DNA of 64,000 nt from Steromphala cineraria. Lineage: Eukaryota > Mollusca > Gastropoda > Trochida > Trochidae. The notes under the pieces were generated by a model. The model saw only the letters and a list, made by a program, of their open reading frames with translations. It had not been told where the DNA came from and did no database searches. The DNA is taken from contig OU744730.1 of NCBI GenBank assembly GCA_916613615.1, forward strand, positions 20,896,406-20,960,405, read 5' to 3'. The position numbers and the translations under genes were made by a program. This document shows, in pieces, positions 10,312 to 23,510 of the stretch; the first letter of the stretch is position 1, and every line of letters starts with the position of its first letter.

Positions 10312-13040
10312 GCCCAGCAGTATGTTTGTTAGCTTGGTCTCAGTAAGATCTGAGTTCTAATTGAAAGTACCTCACTGCTCTAAACCCACAGTATGTCAAA
10401 TGTCCTCTTAGAAAATCTACATAATGTCCAGTAGTATGTTTGTTAGCTTGGTCTCAGTAAGATCTGAGTTCTAATTGAAAGTACCTCACTGCTCTAAACC
10501 CACAGTATGTCAAATGTCCTCTTAGAAAATCTACATAATGTCCAGTAGTATGTTTGTTAGCTTGGTCTCAGTAAGGTCTGAGTTCTAATTGAAAGTACCT
10601 CACTGCTCTAAACCCACAGTATGTCAAATGTCCTCTTAGAAAATCTACATAATGTCCAGTAGTATGTTTATTAGCTTGGTCTCAGTAAGATCTGAGTTCT
10701 AATTGAAAGTACCTCACTGTCTAAACCCACAGTATGTCAAATGTCCTCTTAGAAAATCTACATAATGTCCAACCGTATGTTTATTAGCTTGGTCTCAGTA
10801 AGGTCTGAGTTCTAATTGAAAGTACCTCACTGTCTAAACCCACAGTATGTCAAATGTCCTCTTAGAAAATCTACATAATGTCCAACCGTATGTTTATTAG
10901 CTTGGTCTCAGTAAGGTCTGAGTTCTAATTGAAAGTACCTCACTGCTCTAAACCCACAGTATGTCAAATGTCCTCTTAGAAAATCTACATAATGTCCAAC
11001 CGTATGTTTATTAGCTTGGTCTCAGTAAGATCTGAGTTCTAATTGAAAGTACCTCACTGCTCTAAACCCACAGTATGTCAAATGTCCTCTTAGAAAATCT
11101 ACATAATGTCCAGCCGTATATATATTTATTAGCTTGGTCTCAGTAAGATCTGAGTTCTAATTGAAAGTACCTCACTGCTCTAAACCCACAGTATGTCAAA
11201 TGTCCTCTTAGAAAATCTACATAATGTCCAACCGTATGTTTATTAGCTTGGTCTCAGTAAGGTCTGAGTTCTAATTGAAAGTACCTCACTGCTCTAAACC
11301 CACAGTATGTCAAATGTCCTCTTAGAAAATCTTCATAATGTCCAGTAGTATGTTTGTTAGCTTGGTCTCAGTAAGATCTGAGTTCTAATTGAAAGTACCT
11401 CACTGCTCTAAACCCACAGTATGTCAAATGTCCTCTTAGAAAATCTACATAATGTCCAACCGTATGTTTATTAGCTTGGTCTCAGTAAGATCTGAGTTCT
11501 AATTGAAAGTACCTCACTGTCTAAACCCACAGTATGTCAAATGTCCTCTTAGAAAATCTACATAATGTCCAGTAGTATGTTTGTTAGCTTGGTCTCAGTA
11601 AGATCTGAGTTCTAATTGAAAGTACCTCACTGCTCTAAACCCACAGTATGTCCAATGGCCTCTTAGAAAATCTACATAATGTCCAGTAGTATGTTTATTA
11701 GCTTGGTCTCAGTAAGATCTGAGTTCTAATTGAAAGTACCTCACTGCTCTAAACCCACAGTATGTCAAATGTCCTCTTAGAAAATCTACATAATGTCCAA
11801 CCGTATGTTTGTTAGCTTGGTCTCAGTAAGGTCTGAGTTCTAATTTAAAGTACCTCACTGCTCTAAACCCACAGTATGTCAAATGTCCTCTTAGAAAATC
11901 TACATAATGTCCAACCGTATGTTTATTAGCTTGGTCTCAGTAAGGTCTGAGTTCTAATTTAAAGTACCTCACTGCTCTAAACCCACAGTATGTCAAATGT
12001 CCTCTTAGAAAATCTACATAATGTCCAACCGTATGTTTGTTAGCTTGGTCTCAGTAAGGTCTGAGTTCTAATTTAAAGTACCTCACTGCTCTAAACCCAC
12101 AGTATGTCAAATGTCCTCTTAGAAAATCTACATAATGTCCAGTAGTATGTTTATTAGCTTGGTCTCAGTAAGGTCTGAGTTCTAATTGAAAGTACCTCAC
12201 TGCTCTAAACCCACAGTATGTCAAATGTCCTCTTAGAAAATCTACATAATGTCCAACCGTATGTTTGTTAGCTTGGTCTCAGTAAGGTCTGAGTTCTAAT
12301 TTAAAGTACCTCACTGCTCTAAACCCACAGTATGTCAAATGTCCTCTTAGAAAATCTACATAATGTCCAGTAGTATGTTTATTAGCTTGGTCTCAGTAAG
12401 GTCTGAGTTCTAATTGAAAGTACCTCACTGCTCTAAACCCACAGTATGTCAAATGTCCTCTTAGAAAATCTACATAATGTCCAACCGTATGTTTATTAGC
12501 TTGGTCTCAGCAAGGTCTGAGTTCTAATTGAAAGTACCTCACTGCTCTAAACCCACAGTATGTCAAATGTCCTCTTAGAAAATCTACATAATGTCCAACC
12601 GTATGTTTATTAGCTTGGTCTCAGCAAGGTCTGAGTTCTAATTTAAAGTACCTCACTGCTCTAAACCCACAGTATGTCAAATGTCCTCTTAGAAAATCTA
12701 CATAATGTCCAACCGTATGTTTATTAGCTTGGTCTCAGCAAGGTCTGAGTTCTAATTGAAAGTACCTCACTGCTCTAAACCCACAGTATGTCAAATGTCC
12801 TCTTAGAAAATCTACATAATGTCCAACCGTATGTTTATTAGCTTGGTCTCAGCAAGGTCTGAGTTCTAATTGAAAGTACCTCACTGGTCTAAACCCACAG
12901 TATGTCAAATGTCCTCTTAGAAAATCTACATAATGTCCAACCGTATGTTTATTAGCTTGGTCTCAGTAAGGTCTGAGTTCTAATTGAAAGTACCTCACTG
13001 CTCTAAACCCACAGTATGTCAAATGTCCTCGTAGAAAATC
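10312..13040 (+). repeat. 24-copy, 114-bp satellite array
   Basis: The marker word TATGTTT (altered to TATATAT in one unit) starts units at 10321, 10435, 10549, 10663, 10776, 10889, 11003, 11117, 11235, 11349 and on every 113-114 bp to 12944, giving 24 units. Lengths are 114 bp except for one-base deletions (CTGTCTAAA for CTGCTCTAAA) and a 118-bp unit at 11117 with a TATATAT expansion. Units differ at a few diagnostic sites: GTCCAGTAGTATG or GTCCAACCGTATG, AAGATCTG or AAGGTCTG, AATTGAAAG or AATTTAAAG, CAGTAAG or CAGCAAG. Each unit contains the hairpin word CTCAGTAAGATCTGAG. Divergence is low, so the array is young or homogenised. Confidence 0.96.
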
Positions 13041-13900
13041 TTTTCTGATCCTCCTATACAGTAAGTTATTTTCAGTGCTAATAATGCTGATAAGTTTAGT
13101 TGATTGAAATTTGCTGGTAATCTTCCTGTGATTTAGTGCACCCTATTACCCGCAAACTATTGCCAATAGCTCCAACATCAAACGACGTTCCACTATACCA
13201 GTTTCAAAATAATTTAAAACTGTTGGCTTAGAGTAATTTTTCGTGATTTGTGTCCCGCAAGAGCTTAAAGAGTGTGGAGAGTAAATCCTCAAATCCGATA
13301 CACGGTAATATGTCAGAGGTACGAGTAACGGTGGGTATGAACTAGCCTGATGACAAAAACATAATGATAGCAGGGTGGGACTACAGAGAGCAATGGGTAC
13401 GTTACGATTTCTCTAAGTCTTGACAGCTTGCGAGGAGATAAGCTGGGCTTGTATCGGAATAGAGAGAAATGAAGCCCTTAATGAGTTTTTTTTACCCGTT
13501 GTGTTAACATTTCTACGAAAACAAAGCTCTTGCTTTCTGAGAGCAAAAACGCCAAGGATTAAAAAGATTGAGAGATTCGAGTTCATTTCAGGGCATTGTG
13601 ATTTGGGGGCAGCGATTGTAGACGACAAGCGCTTTTATCAGATCTTACCGTAACAAATTTGAAATTCATATGCTCGTGACGATGAGTTTTCAATATTTGA
13701 TTCAATCAAACTGGAGACGAAAGCAAGTTGAAATGAGAAGAAAATAAAATTGAATCGTTATTGATTGTTCCTGGTGTTTGAGTTAATCACAGAGAAATTT
13801 TGACTCATCCTCCCTAGCGATCTTTGGGTCGCATATTTTTAGGAATTAAATGTTGCCATGAATGATAGTTATCTCTTGTGTAATGTGTCTGGTTTGATGC
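13041..13900. promoter_or_regulatory. Complex non-coding block after the satellite
   Basis: GC-raised non-repetitive DNA. Overlapping stop-free frames on opposite strands at 13413-13653 (about 71 and 77 codons) match no family I know and lack clear splice sites. Candidate regulatory DNA on composition only. Confidence 0.28.
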
Positions 13901-14610
13901 AGAAGAAATCAGCTTATGGCCGACAAGCAAAACTTACATAAATCTCGAGATCAGAGAGAAACTTCCAGATTATGTGCAACATATTTTCTCTAAAAAACAA
14001 TATTTTTTTATTTTTATGATGAAAGTAGGACTTAATGAATTAAATACTGACGAAATGTTTTCTGCCTAAATTTAAAGTTTCATGATGATAAGATATATAT
14101 AACATATACTTTTTGAACTTGCAATAATATTTGATAGTTAAAGAATAATATTTGGATTTATCTTATATAATTCAAGTCAATACAGTATGTTTTTCATCTT
14201 GCTGTTTTTAACTGGCGATATTTCTAGTCACATTTCTTATTACTAAAATTCTTTTTACAAAGCAAGCACCTCAAATAATATGTTAAATTCTATGTTACTA
14301 GACTGTTATTAAAATCTTTAACCTTAGTTTATGTATCATTATTTGAGAGTAGGCGTTCACTAACGATAAGATATTTCAATTGTGTTGTCATAAAACTTAA
14401 CACTATCCAAATAAGAAACACTCTTCCAATTACCCATTTGTTCAAAAGTTTATTGGTATATTTGGTAAAGCAAAAAGTATAATAAAACAACACATTAAAT
14501 GGTTATCTAGTTACGATGTATCTACACTTAGTCTTACACTCAGATATAAGTCTATATCTACACTGAGTTATGATACTTGAGATAAAGTATTTCTATGCTG
14601 TTTTCAGTTA
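13901..14610. other. AT-rich stretch with no supported gene
   Basis: AT-rich single-copy-looking DNA; nothing recognised. Confidence 0.5.
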
Positions 14611-14754
14611 AACAAAATAATGATATGGATGACAACTTCTTTATTTATTTCTCACATTTTTTGGTTACTTCTTTCTTTTGGTTAAAGAAGTAAGAACAAG
14701 AAATAGCAGTGTGTGAAATTAATAGAGAAGTTGTCTTCCATATCATTGTCTTGT
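14611..14754. repeat. 144-bp hairpin (foldback MITE)
   Basis: The left arm ACAAAATAATGATATGGATG followed by ACAACTTCTTTATT pairs with the right arm AATAGAGAAGTTGTCTTCCATATCATTGT read in reverse, and the pairing continues inward to TTACTTCTTT / AAAGAAGTAA around a loop of about 10 nt near 14680. A few mismatches and small bulges occur. It contains no ORF. Most likely this is a foldback transposon relic; a transcript through it would fold into a long RNA hairpin. Confidence 0.85.
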
Positions 14755-15115
14755 TTGACTACACAAACTTCTTAATGCTCTTGAAGAATTTCATGGACTT
14801 CAGTTCCCTAAATTGGTCTTTGATCTTGTGATATTTGTTTGCATAATTATGAAAATATTTCAATAATGATTGAAATTTATATCATACAAAAAGATTCTTA
14901 AATAATTGATTATGTTATGATTAATAGTTTTTGAAGTAAGAAACTCAAGCCTCAGTTTACAGTTTTTCTTTCATGATATATTTTACTTGTCTAAAAAAAG
15001 TATGTACAATCATATATTCTGAGACACATGTATTTCATACTACCGGTATAAACAAATTCTTGCATTTCTATTCCAGATGCCATTAAAAGATTATGATATT
15101 ACATCTACCGTATTC
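14755..15115. other. AT-rich spacer
   Basis: Nothing recognised between the hairpin and the next MITE. Confidence 0.5.
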
Positions 15116-15431
15116 GACATAATAAGCGCCCTCACCCTATAAGTGCCCCGTAACGGTGCTGTTAACTAAAAAAACATTAAGCGCCCCCTCTCCAGGCATA
15201 CCTTACATGACAAACCTATGAAATTTCAAATAAAAATTGGTTTGAAGACTTGATTTCAGTCCTCCTCTTTAATCACGGTAATTGGATTTGCAACTTTTTG
15301 CTACAAACTATATGCAGATCAAGATAATACAAACACTTTTATAATTTGACTGAATGATTAAGACATTTAAATAAGCACCCCGTCTTTCCATTTTTTAAAC
15401 GCACATGGCTCTTAATAGGTCGAATACGGTA
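15116..15431. mobile_element. Mariner-like MITE (TA flanks)
   Basis: Left end TACCGTATTCGACATAATAA and right end TTAATAGGTCGAATACGGTA are inverted repeats matching for about 20 bases. The outermost TA on each side fits a TA target duplication as in Tc1/mariner elements. The 316-bp interior has no coding capacity, and AAGCGCCC-type words recur near both ends. The superfamily is inferred from the TA flanks only. Confidence 0.85.
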
Positions 15432-17950
15432 ATTCCTTGTAACTTTTTACAAAAGGATCCCTACATTTTTATGGAACTTGATGGAATGGATTGGTAGTTT
15501 TTTTATGAAATAAAATGTTGAATTTTTTATTCGTCCAAATGTAACTAAAAAAATATAACAAACATAAGATCATCTTGTTGTAACTACTTATTGTAATGAT
15601 AGTTGATAAATTTTGTTACGATGTGACTTAGTTCCTTCCTGAGCTATTTGGAATCACTGGAAACATACTTCATGAACCTGAAACCTGCAATTTCTAACTC
15701 TCATCAAGCAGACACAATTAAAAATCTCTTGTTACTTGTTGTCAATTAACGTTATTAATAACGTTTCTGAATCATCAGAGGTTAGCAATCAACGTGGATT
15801 GATATCTATCTATTGTCTGACTTCATTAATTCATAGCAATGTGACATTATTCATGGAGCATATTTACTGCCTTTGCAAATATCTGACAAATTTAAACTTT
15901 TAATGCTTGAGTTGGAAACATACTTTTTCGTAAATATAAATTAATATCATTGTCAAATTAATAGAGGATGATATCAAATGCCTTTTGTTACCTTTTGTAT
16001 ATATATATAATAATTTCTACCATTAAATTCTTGATTCAGGTTTTGAAACATTTGAATGCTCTGTAAAGATAAATTCACACCATTGTAGGATTAATTATGA
16101 AAGATAATTAATTACCTTTTCTTCCCCTTTACATTATGCAAAAAAATCATTTAATACATGATGTAGTATTGTTGAAAAGAACTTTATGTCATTTCTGTTA
16201 CAAATTGGATTACAGCTTAAGTTTGAAACCAGAGCCATTAAGCCAAAATTGGAAGCTTGATGAAAATATTTGCCATAGATGATGTAAGATTTGATAGCAA
16301 AACAGAAAACGAGTTCGTCTGATCTGCTGATCCTTCCTTTCTACATCTCAGTCCTTTGACCAGGCAGTTTATCTTTTATCAAGCGGTAGGTTTTTTAAAC
16401 ATCAACTTACCTCAACCTTACCACTTCTCGATTTTCGTTCAAAGATTTTTCAAAAAAATAAAGGCTGGACTTAATTTTTGTTAACTTGTCCAATAAGCAC
16501 CTTTGATTAGCCTTTCATTTAGACAGCGTAATTATCGGCTGTGAAAAACCCACCTGGGTTAGGGGCCATTATTTCCAAACTAAACATATTTGAGTAGCGA
16601 CCTTTAACGCACTATACAATATTGTAATCAGACTTTCTATATTCCAAAGAAAATAGTGAAATATGTTTGTGGTTATGTGAACTTTAAGCCACTGGCTGCA
16701 CTAATTAACAAAATATATCGGAGGAGTTTGCACATACATGTATCATGACAATATTTGGCCATCCTACTTATTTTTGTTTTATCCCGTGTTTTATATTTCT
16801 TTGCATCTATTTTTTTATATGAATTATTGTATTATATGGTGTCTGAAAATCATAGCTGGTTGCTTTACATGGAATGATTTTGATGCCTGCAATGTTTAAA
16901 TACTCTATAAATGTTCTACTTTTAAAAACACATATCACCAACATAAAAGCTTTTCTCTTGGAACATTTTCTAGCATGATTTAGATCAATTTGGTTCAAAG
17001 TCGTCACAAAGATTTAAAATAGTGCAAATTCATCACCTGGTAATCAAGTGACACACTTGAAAAAGATGAATCTAAGCAAATCGTTTTCTGTCTCTGTTAC
17101 TGTAATGAATTATATCAACTTAGAATGTGTTCTTTAATTTCTATACAGAAGTGTGTCACTGGTGTGTTTATATTTTCACTCATTTCTTTTTTCTATCAAT
17201 TCTATGGACACAAATACTTGGTTTATATCAATCTTTTAGTCTGACCTGATTAAGCTGTTAATACTGACATATACAAGATTTCATTTGGAATTAAAACAGC
17301 CTATTGAAAGAAACTGCTTAACAAATTTTGATTTTGTATTTTGAATTTAATGTTTGTAAGATTTGAAGATGTGCTTAGTTTATATAAATTCAATAAGAGA
17401 TTACAATTTATTATTTTGACAAAAGACTTGATAATTTATCACAAATGATATCTTATATATTTTTTTATGAGTTTTTTGCCTTTTTGTGGACCTTATTGCT
17501 ATAACTACAATCAAGTAATTATCATTTATGCAGCTGTAACTTTATTACCATGTCTTTGTATATTAAAACATTTCTTATATTTTGAAGTTTTTCTTTTTTC
17601 ATGTAACTTAAGATACTTCTATCATTGTTGAATTGGGAACAAAGTATTGTATTTTGTTGGATATCATCTTTGAAAAAATATAACTGTACACTGTCAGATT
17701 CTGACTAACCTTTATAAAAAACAATTAATAGTTCTGAAAACTCAAACCTAGTCTTCTTTTGTTGCTTTTAGAACATTAGTTTCAATGTTTATGGAGGGAG
17801 GTAAGAGAAATCATGTTTTTCTCATTAGCTGCATGTAATGCCTCCCCAGTTTGCAGTGCTCACATAAAATACTCTGTATTTGACAGATGGTAATTAAAAC
17901 TTTTGCATACATTCATGAAAGCCAGGATAAAAAATGTCCCCGTGTCAATT
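15432..17950. other. AT-rich stretch with no supported gene
   Basis: Long AT-rich region with simple runs (for example a short TA run near 16000). No exon, RNA gene or repeat is supported. Confidence 0.5.
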
Positions 17951-18570
17951 CTCATCTGCATAAGGGAAATATTTCCAGCGATATTTGTTTAACATTCCTC
18001 GGTACCCTCAGAGGGTTGCTCCCCCAAAGAGTAGTGACATTTTACCCGAATAGCCTAGCTCTTCTTGAAATCGGCCTTTTTCTGCGGAAACATCTTCTGT
18101 GCCGCGAATAGAGCATATATTTCTTCTGGAAGAGTTAATTGTTTTTGTCTACACACTCATCTCAATATTATGGAAAATATGCCCCAATGGAAGGTTACGT
18201 GGGCAAGACAAGAGGGTGTCAGGTTCTCCCAAGCTGTGGCCAATCGCAACTGGTGTTTTGATGCCCGCTGCCGCGTGAGATGAGATGCGGCAGTTATGGC
18301 AATCATTCTCTGATGGAATGATACGAGTTATAATCTCGCCCTTGTTTCTTAGTCACAGTCCAGAGGATCGGGGTTCAATAACTGGCTCGCCCCGAGCCCC
18401 CAACATATCGGCGAGAGAGTCGCCCCATAATCAGTTTATTTATGCATAAAGATTGGATTCGAGTTGATTACCCCAGATGTGACAGGCGTATTAGTATGCA
18501 GAGTAGCTGTGTATAAAGATTTATTAATAAAGCCAGCAGCGTTTGAAAGAAACCAGGCTTCAGAAAATGC
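17951..18570. promoter_or_regulatory. Complex GC-raised block
   Basis: Contains GC-rich non-repetitive sequence such as TGCCGCGTGAGATGAGATGC near 18270. Stop-free frames at 17887-18111 and 18065-18283 are unrecognised. It may be regulatory or a diverged exon; I cannot decide from sequence alone. Confidence 0.28.
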
Positions 18571-19254
18571 ATAACAAGGGCCCATTTGCTTTTCCTGCCC
18601 TCGGCAAACCTCCAAACAATTTTACTTTTATTCCACATTTTATTTGCCGATTTGTCCAGGAAATCAACATTGACTTTTCAAAAGCTCACTTTTCAATGTG
18701 GGATTGGTCTATGTTAAACTTCTAATTCGAAATCTTACCAGGTTAATTGAACTCATGAGTCATCAGTGAAATTAAAATTAATTCAAGTAGATATTTTTCA
18801 CACAATGGCTGCACTGAGTATATAAAGTATAAAACTGTTTGTAATTAGTTCGAATAGCATCTAATCCAATTGCTTGGCAACATATGTTTTTTTAGATGAA
18901 GTCTGTTGATCTATGTGTAGTAATTAATGTACTAGTTAATTAAATGTCTGACACAGTGGAAATATCTATCTCATTAATATCGACCTATCGTTTGATCAAC
19001 CACTGATAACAGTAATTATACATAACCTTTAAACAATTTGATGTACAACAAAGGAATAATTAACATATAACTCAAGTATACATTTATTCATACTAAATCT
19101 GTTTCAAAAAGAAAATCATCACATATTTATGCATTTTTGAATGAAATGAGATGTTTTTTTCGTAATTGAAATGATAATGCTTTATTGTCCTTAGTATGAG
19201 TACATAGAAATTCTTTAAGTGCTGACGTACCCACCAGCCACAATGCAACACCAG
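18571..19254. other. AT-rich stretch with no supported gene
   Basis: AT-rich with TAATTA-type words (for example 18921-18942). Nothing else is seen. Confidence 0.45.
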
Positions 19255-19465
19255 TTTAAAGGGACAGGTTTGTTTTTTTCTGAAACAAAATTCAAGAGGT
19301 TGCAATGATCCATTCTTTTCTTTGTGAAATTGTAAAATTTAGAACAACTAAAATGATACTCCAACTTTCAAATTTGAAAAAAAAAGTGAAATAATAAGTA
19401 TAAGCAGGGAAGTACTCTTGAATTTTGTTTTCACAAAAATATCCTGATAGAACTGTCCCTTTAAA
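19255..19465. mobile_element. MITE family B, copy 1
   Basis: Starts TTTAAAGGGACAGG and ends CTGTCCCTTTAAA, with imperfect inverted repeats extending about 45 bp inward (GAAACAAAATTCAAGAG near the left end pairs with CTCTTGAATTTTG near the right). It is 211 bp without coding capacity. The terminal bases are shared with family A, and the inner terminus matches the element at 27191-27419. Confidence 0.88.
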
Positions 19466-19509
19466 TGCCTTGTTCTGTCCTTATATTTGAGAGTCCAGCA
19501 AGGAAGCAA

Positions 19510-19620
19510 CAACTCCACCTTTAAACGTCGTCTGAAATGACGCAACCAGGATTCGAACTCCCGGTCCTTATAGTAACAAGCAGACACTATCTACAAAACG
19601 ACTTACGTCCACAGTGATGT
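19510..19620 (-). mobile_element. tRNA-like SINE fragment
   Basis: Read on the minus strand it contains GTAGATAGTGTCTGC, resembling the D-arm/A-box part of a tRNA, then GGGAGTTCGAATCCTGG, a perfect B-box and T-arm. A cloverleaf is not complete, so I call a tRNA-derived SINE head or tRNA relic and not a functional tRNA gene. It lies about 45 bp beyond a MITE. Confidence 0.6.
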
Positions 19621-20324
19621 TGTATCAAATTGACACCGTTGGTACTTTTTGTGCCAAAGTATTCTATGTGAAATTCTTCCTGGGCGTTTATGTGGAATAA
19701 TGATAGAAAATAGGGAAAGTCTGTTTATTGCTTACTTTTTGCTTTCCTTGAATATGTTACGATCTTCAGCATTGTGTAAAAAGGCTTGAAAAGTAGCTAG
19801 CCCAAAAGAAATATTTTGTAAATTTAAAAAAAAATTGAATGAAAAGCTCAAAAAGATACGAGCCCGGACAAAGTAAGTAAGAATCGGTTAGGGGATGGGT
19901 CTTATTTCGTACACTACCTACAGGTAAAGCTAAATGGCATGAATGCACAAGTCAAAGTACCACAACAAAATTTAGAAATGATACATATAAGAGATATTGC
20001 TGACCTAATGACCAAGAAAACATGACATGTATATATGGCTCATGCGTCATGATAATAATCATAATGACTTTACATACATTAACCACAAACAGTTACCTCT
20101 AATTAGCTTCTTTGTCAGCAGGTATCCAATACATTAGTTCTCGTGTAGTCTTTTCAAATTGTTGACAAGCAACAACAGTTTTTAATGAAGAAACCCATCT
20201 TCATAGCTAGTGACCAACATTTTATAATGAATGACGTAGCTAAAGAAACAAGATCGAACAATGACCTTAACGAGACTGATAATGGAGGCTTTGTTACCTG
20301 TACGTATATGTATATCAAACAGTA

Positions 20325-20450
20325 TACATTCCTACAATTTTTTTGTTCAATATATATGGACTTTGTATAATACACTCACAATTCTTTTTTGTTCAATATA
20401 TGGACTTGGTTTTACACACTCACGATTCTTTTTAGTTCAATATGTGAATA
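20325..20450 (+). repeat. Short tandem repeat, ~46 bp x ~3
   Basis: The word GTTCAATAT recurs near 20345, 20391 and 20435, with shared flanks ATTCTTTTTT and ACACTCAC. Periods are 44-47 bp and the copies are diverged. From 20451 to 21660 I see only AT-rich DNA without a supported feature. Confidence 0.75.
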
Positions 20451-21679
20451 ATGATAATCAACACATATGGGACGACAGATGAAAATACGCTCACTTCCGT
20501 TCCTATTTCTCATTAGCGAGAATGTATATGGGATTAATTGGAACTGTTCACATGTGTAGCTAATTATCCTGGTTGGACAATATGAGTCTTGTGTCATTCA
20601 CCCAGTTCAAAACCTGTTTCTAGGTTATGCTTGTTCTTCTGCTTATTCCTCTTTTATTTGGGTTATCATTGTTAAGTTTCTTTGTCAGAAGTATAAAGGC
20701 TTAGCTTTGTCTTATATGTTACTGGTAGTGTTATTAGGTGAGATGACTGATTTTTGTTTCCATACTTTAGCTGTTGAATTGATTAGTGCCAAGACATTTG
20801 GTCAATTTAGGAATGACAGTTTTAAATCATAAACAAAAAAAGCAAAAACAGAAGAAGATAGTTAATATTTTGAATTTATCTATTTAAATCATAAAAATAT
20901 GATATGGATATGGTCACAGGGCAAACTTGGTCTCTCGGCAGATTATTCCATCACCAGCATGTAACAGGTTAATTTTAAGAGAAACTTGCATCACTTTGAC
21001 TTGTATTAAGGAAGACAAAAGCCTAATATGGCTTAGTATTGTTGTGAAACCTGCAAGTATATGTATTGGTTTATGGTGAAAAGTGCCTGATCCAAAACAC
21101 AAAAAAATGAATCTCATAATTATGCTTGTATAGAGGCATTCTACAGATTGTATGAACAAACTCAAACCTTTTCAAGAAAGAATGAGAAAAAGGTATAAGA
21201 AAGGTCTAAAAATCAAAAGCCAATATTGATAAAAGTACTAAGGACTATCATAGTGGTTAAACAGCTTTGGAAATTTAGGTTATGAATTAGACGTTGTTTC
21301 TATTGACAACTTAATTTTGCAATAGTGCCACTTTTGGGTGTAGATGTGAAGTCTATTGTAGTTTAGTTATGGAAGACTTATCTGCAACGAGTTCCCAATA
21401 CCTACACTATATTGTGAATGCCGTTGTAAAAAAAGAAAAAAAAGCAAAAGTGGTTTTTAAATTCATTTTGAAAAATTATATCATCAACATCTAAAAAAAA
21501 AAATTCCAATATCTCGAATCATTTATTGATCTCCATTAATGTTAGTTTATAGTTTGCTTCCGTATTAAACAAATTCATTCATTACTTTGCAAATTTTAGT
21601 CAATGCCTAAAGCGTGCAATAAAGTAACTTAATAAGTGTTATATTGTATAACTCCAACACAAAGTGTGTAATATATCTC

Positions 21680-22040
21680 AGCAAACAGTGTTAGGCCCGG
21701 GAAAAACTAGCGGATGACATCGGTGTCGATATTGATTCTCATACAAATGATAGGTTCTGCAAAATGAGCCGACATTAGCTAGAATAATGACGATTCAGAT
21801 TCATTAAGAGTAATATTTTGTAATAATCCGCACAATCCGAGAAATTAAATGTGTGCAAGCTAGGCTCCCTCGAAATGACCAAGTCGGGGGCTAACGAAGA
21901 AATCAATAGAATTTGATGACCTCAGTGTGCCGATTAACTCTGATTGCGAAAATGAGGTCACGATAAGGTCACTATCATTGTTCATATTCGAAATAAATGA
22001 TATTTACTTCCCTTTGTTTATGAATTCGTTAGTGATTTTT
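21680..22040. promoter_or_regulatory. Complex non-coding block
   Basis: GC-raised, non-repetitive and stop-dense in all frames, so not coding. It holds AATGAGGTCACGATAAGGTCAC near 21950, two nuclear-receptor-like half-sites in direct orientation, and TGACCTCA at 21919. Candidate enhancer by composition only. Confidence 0.3.
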
Positions 22041-23340
22041 GATTGAGAGCTTTCTGGGGGACAGACTATATCTAAAGATAAAGAGGTTATTGTTTTGTGT
22101 AAAAAAAATTGTTGATGTTAGACTTAAAAAATTGGGTCACCTCAGGTCATTACGGCTCTTTTTAGGATAAATTATGTTAAGTTGTACTTGATTTTAAGAA
22201 GGGATTTTTGCTTGACTATTTCCATTTTCCATTTTAAGATGGCGAGTAATATTTTTTCATTCTCTATATAAACCGATTTTTATCTGGAAAAGATTCCATG
22301 ATGAAAAGTTAACCCAATGTTGTTTTTAAATTTAATTGTTTTCCATAATGCTCAATAATTCTCTCATAATGAAAGACTAATACGTTTAACAACATTTAAA
22401 TTGTTCAAACCAAATTTATCTAAATCATTTACCTCTTTTCTGGTTCAGTTTTAATATGCTAGTTTCTCATCTGATCATAATGAATTTTGATAAGACCAAT
22501 TTCAGTATTAATATGTGTTTGAAATCTCAATATCACCAACCTGGCAAATGGAATTGACCACTGTGATATCGTATGTGGAATATAATATGGTTGATTAATA
22601 TCTTTTATGTAATTCTTGTTATCACATTTCAAAGACCCAGTTTTAAAATTCTTCAAAAGCTGTATTTGAAATGGTTTTGTCTCAATATTAAATAGCTTTA
22701 ACCATGATTTATTCTGTTATGAAAATGGAAATAAAATCATTTATGAAGAAATTAATTTGTCTGCAATATTCCTTAATGAAGTTTATACTCATAATCAGGT
22801 TTGATATTGATTTCCAAAGTAATGTCATCTTTGAATAATTTTGTCGTGTCTGGAACGACTTTAATGTATTTTTCTTTTACATAAAACTTTTAAAGAATTG
22901 GAAAGCAATGTTAATTTAGATAAATTGTGAATAGAAGACATAAAAATTTTGAAATTAATATAAAATTTAAAATTAATAAGTATTTTTTTTAATTTATAAA
23001 TTCTAAAAAGAAATGGTACAAGTTGATAAGTAAAAAAGTAATAACAAAGCACCAGTTAAGTTTATCAGGATTTTTCCGAGGATATAATTATCCAATCATA
23101 AATTGACTTTGAATACAAAAACGACTTTGATGCATGGTGTTTAGCTGCAGAGTTATGGTGAAAGAACCACTCCGCATGTTTCCACTTTGACTAAGGAACC
23201 TGTATGCAGTGCAAGATGTGTCTACAAAGTAAGTAATTTGCAATTGTATGCAGGCCAGTCAAAACAAGCGAGGATGATCCAACTGCTAAATATCACACAT
23301 GATAACGCCTGCCAAATCCACGAAATGTCAAGGGTCACTT
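22041..23340. other. AT-rich stretch with no supported gene
   Basis: Strongly AT-rich between 22080 and 23100. The last 200 bases are more balanced. Nothing is recognised. Confidence 0.5.
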
Positions 23341-23510
23341 AGAGAGTGGGGACTACAAGCAAAATGAATCGAGATGTGAAAAAAGTTAAAGGTTATTTGC
23401 AGGTGGATATTGCGATTATAGAAATAAGAGAAGATGGGGGACTTTGTGGGTATGTAAGTTTAGGTGGAGGGTGGGCTTGGGGTTGGATGGATGGGAGGTT
23501 TATTTGGGGT

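Noticed and set aside
10312..13040. CRISPR-like array
   Set aside because: The whole 114-bp unit repeats with no unique spacers, and the context is eukaryotic.
18330..18405. tRNA-like word GGGGTTCAATAACTGG
   Set aside because: Resembles a B-box only loosely and no A-box lies at the right distance.
19510..19620. Possible minus-strand tRNA gene
   Set aside because: Only the T-arm/B-box is convincing; the acceptor and anticodon stems do not close.
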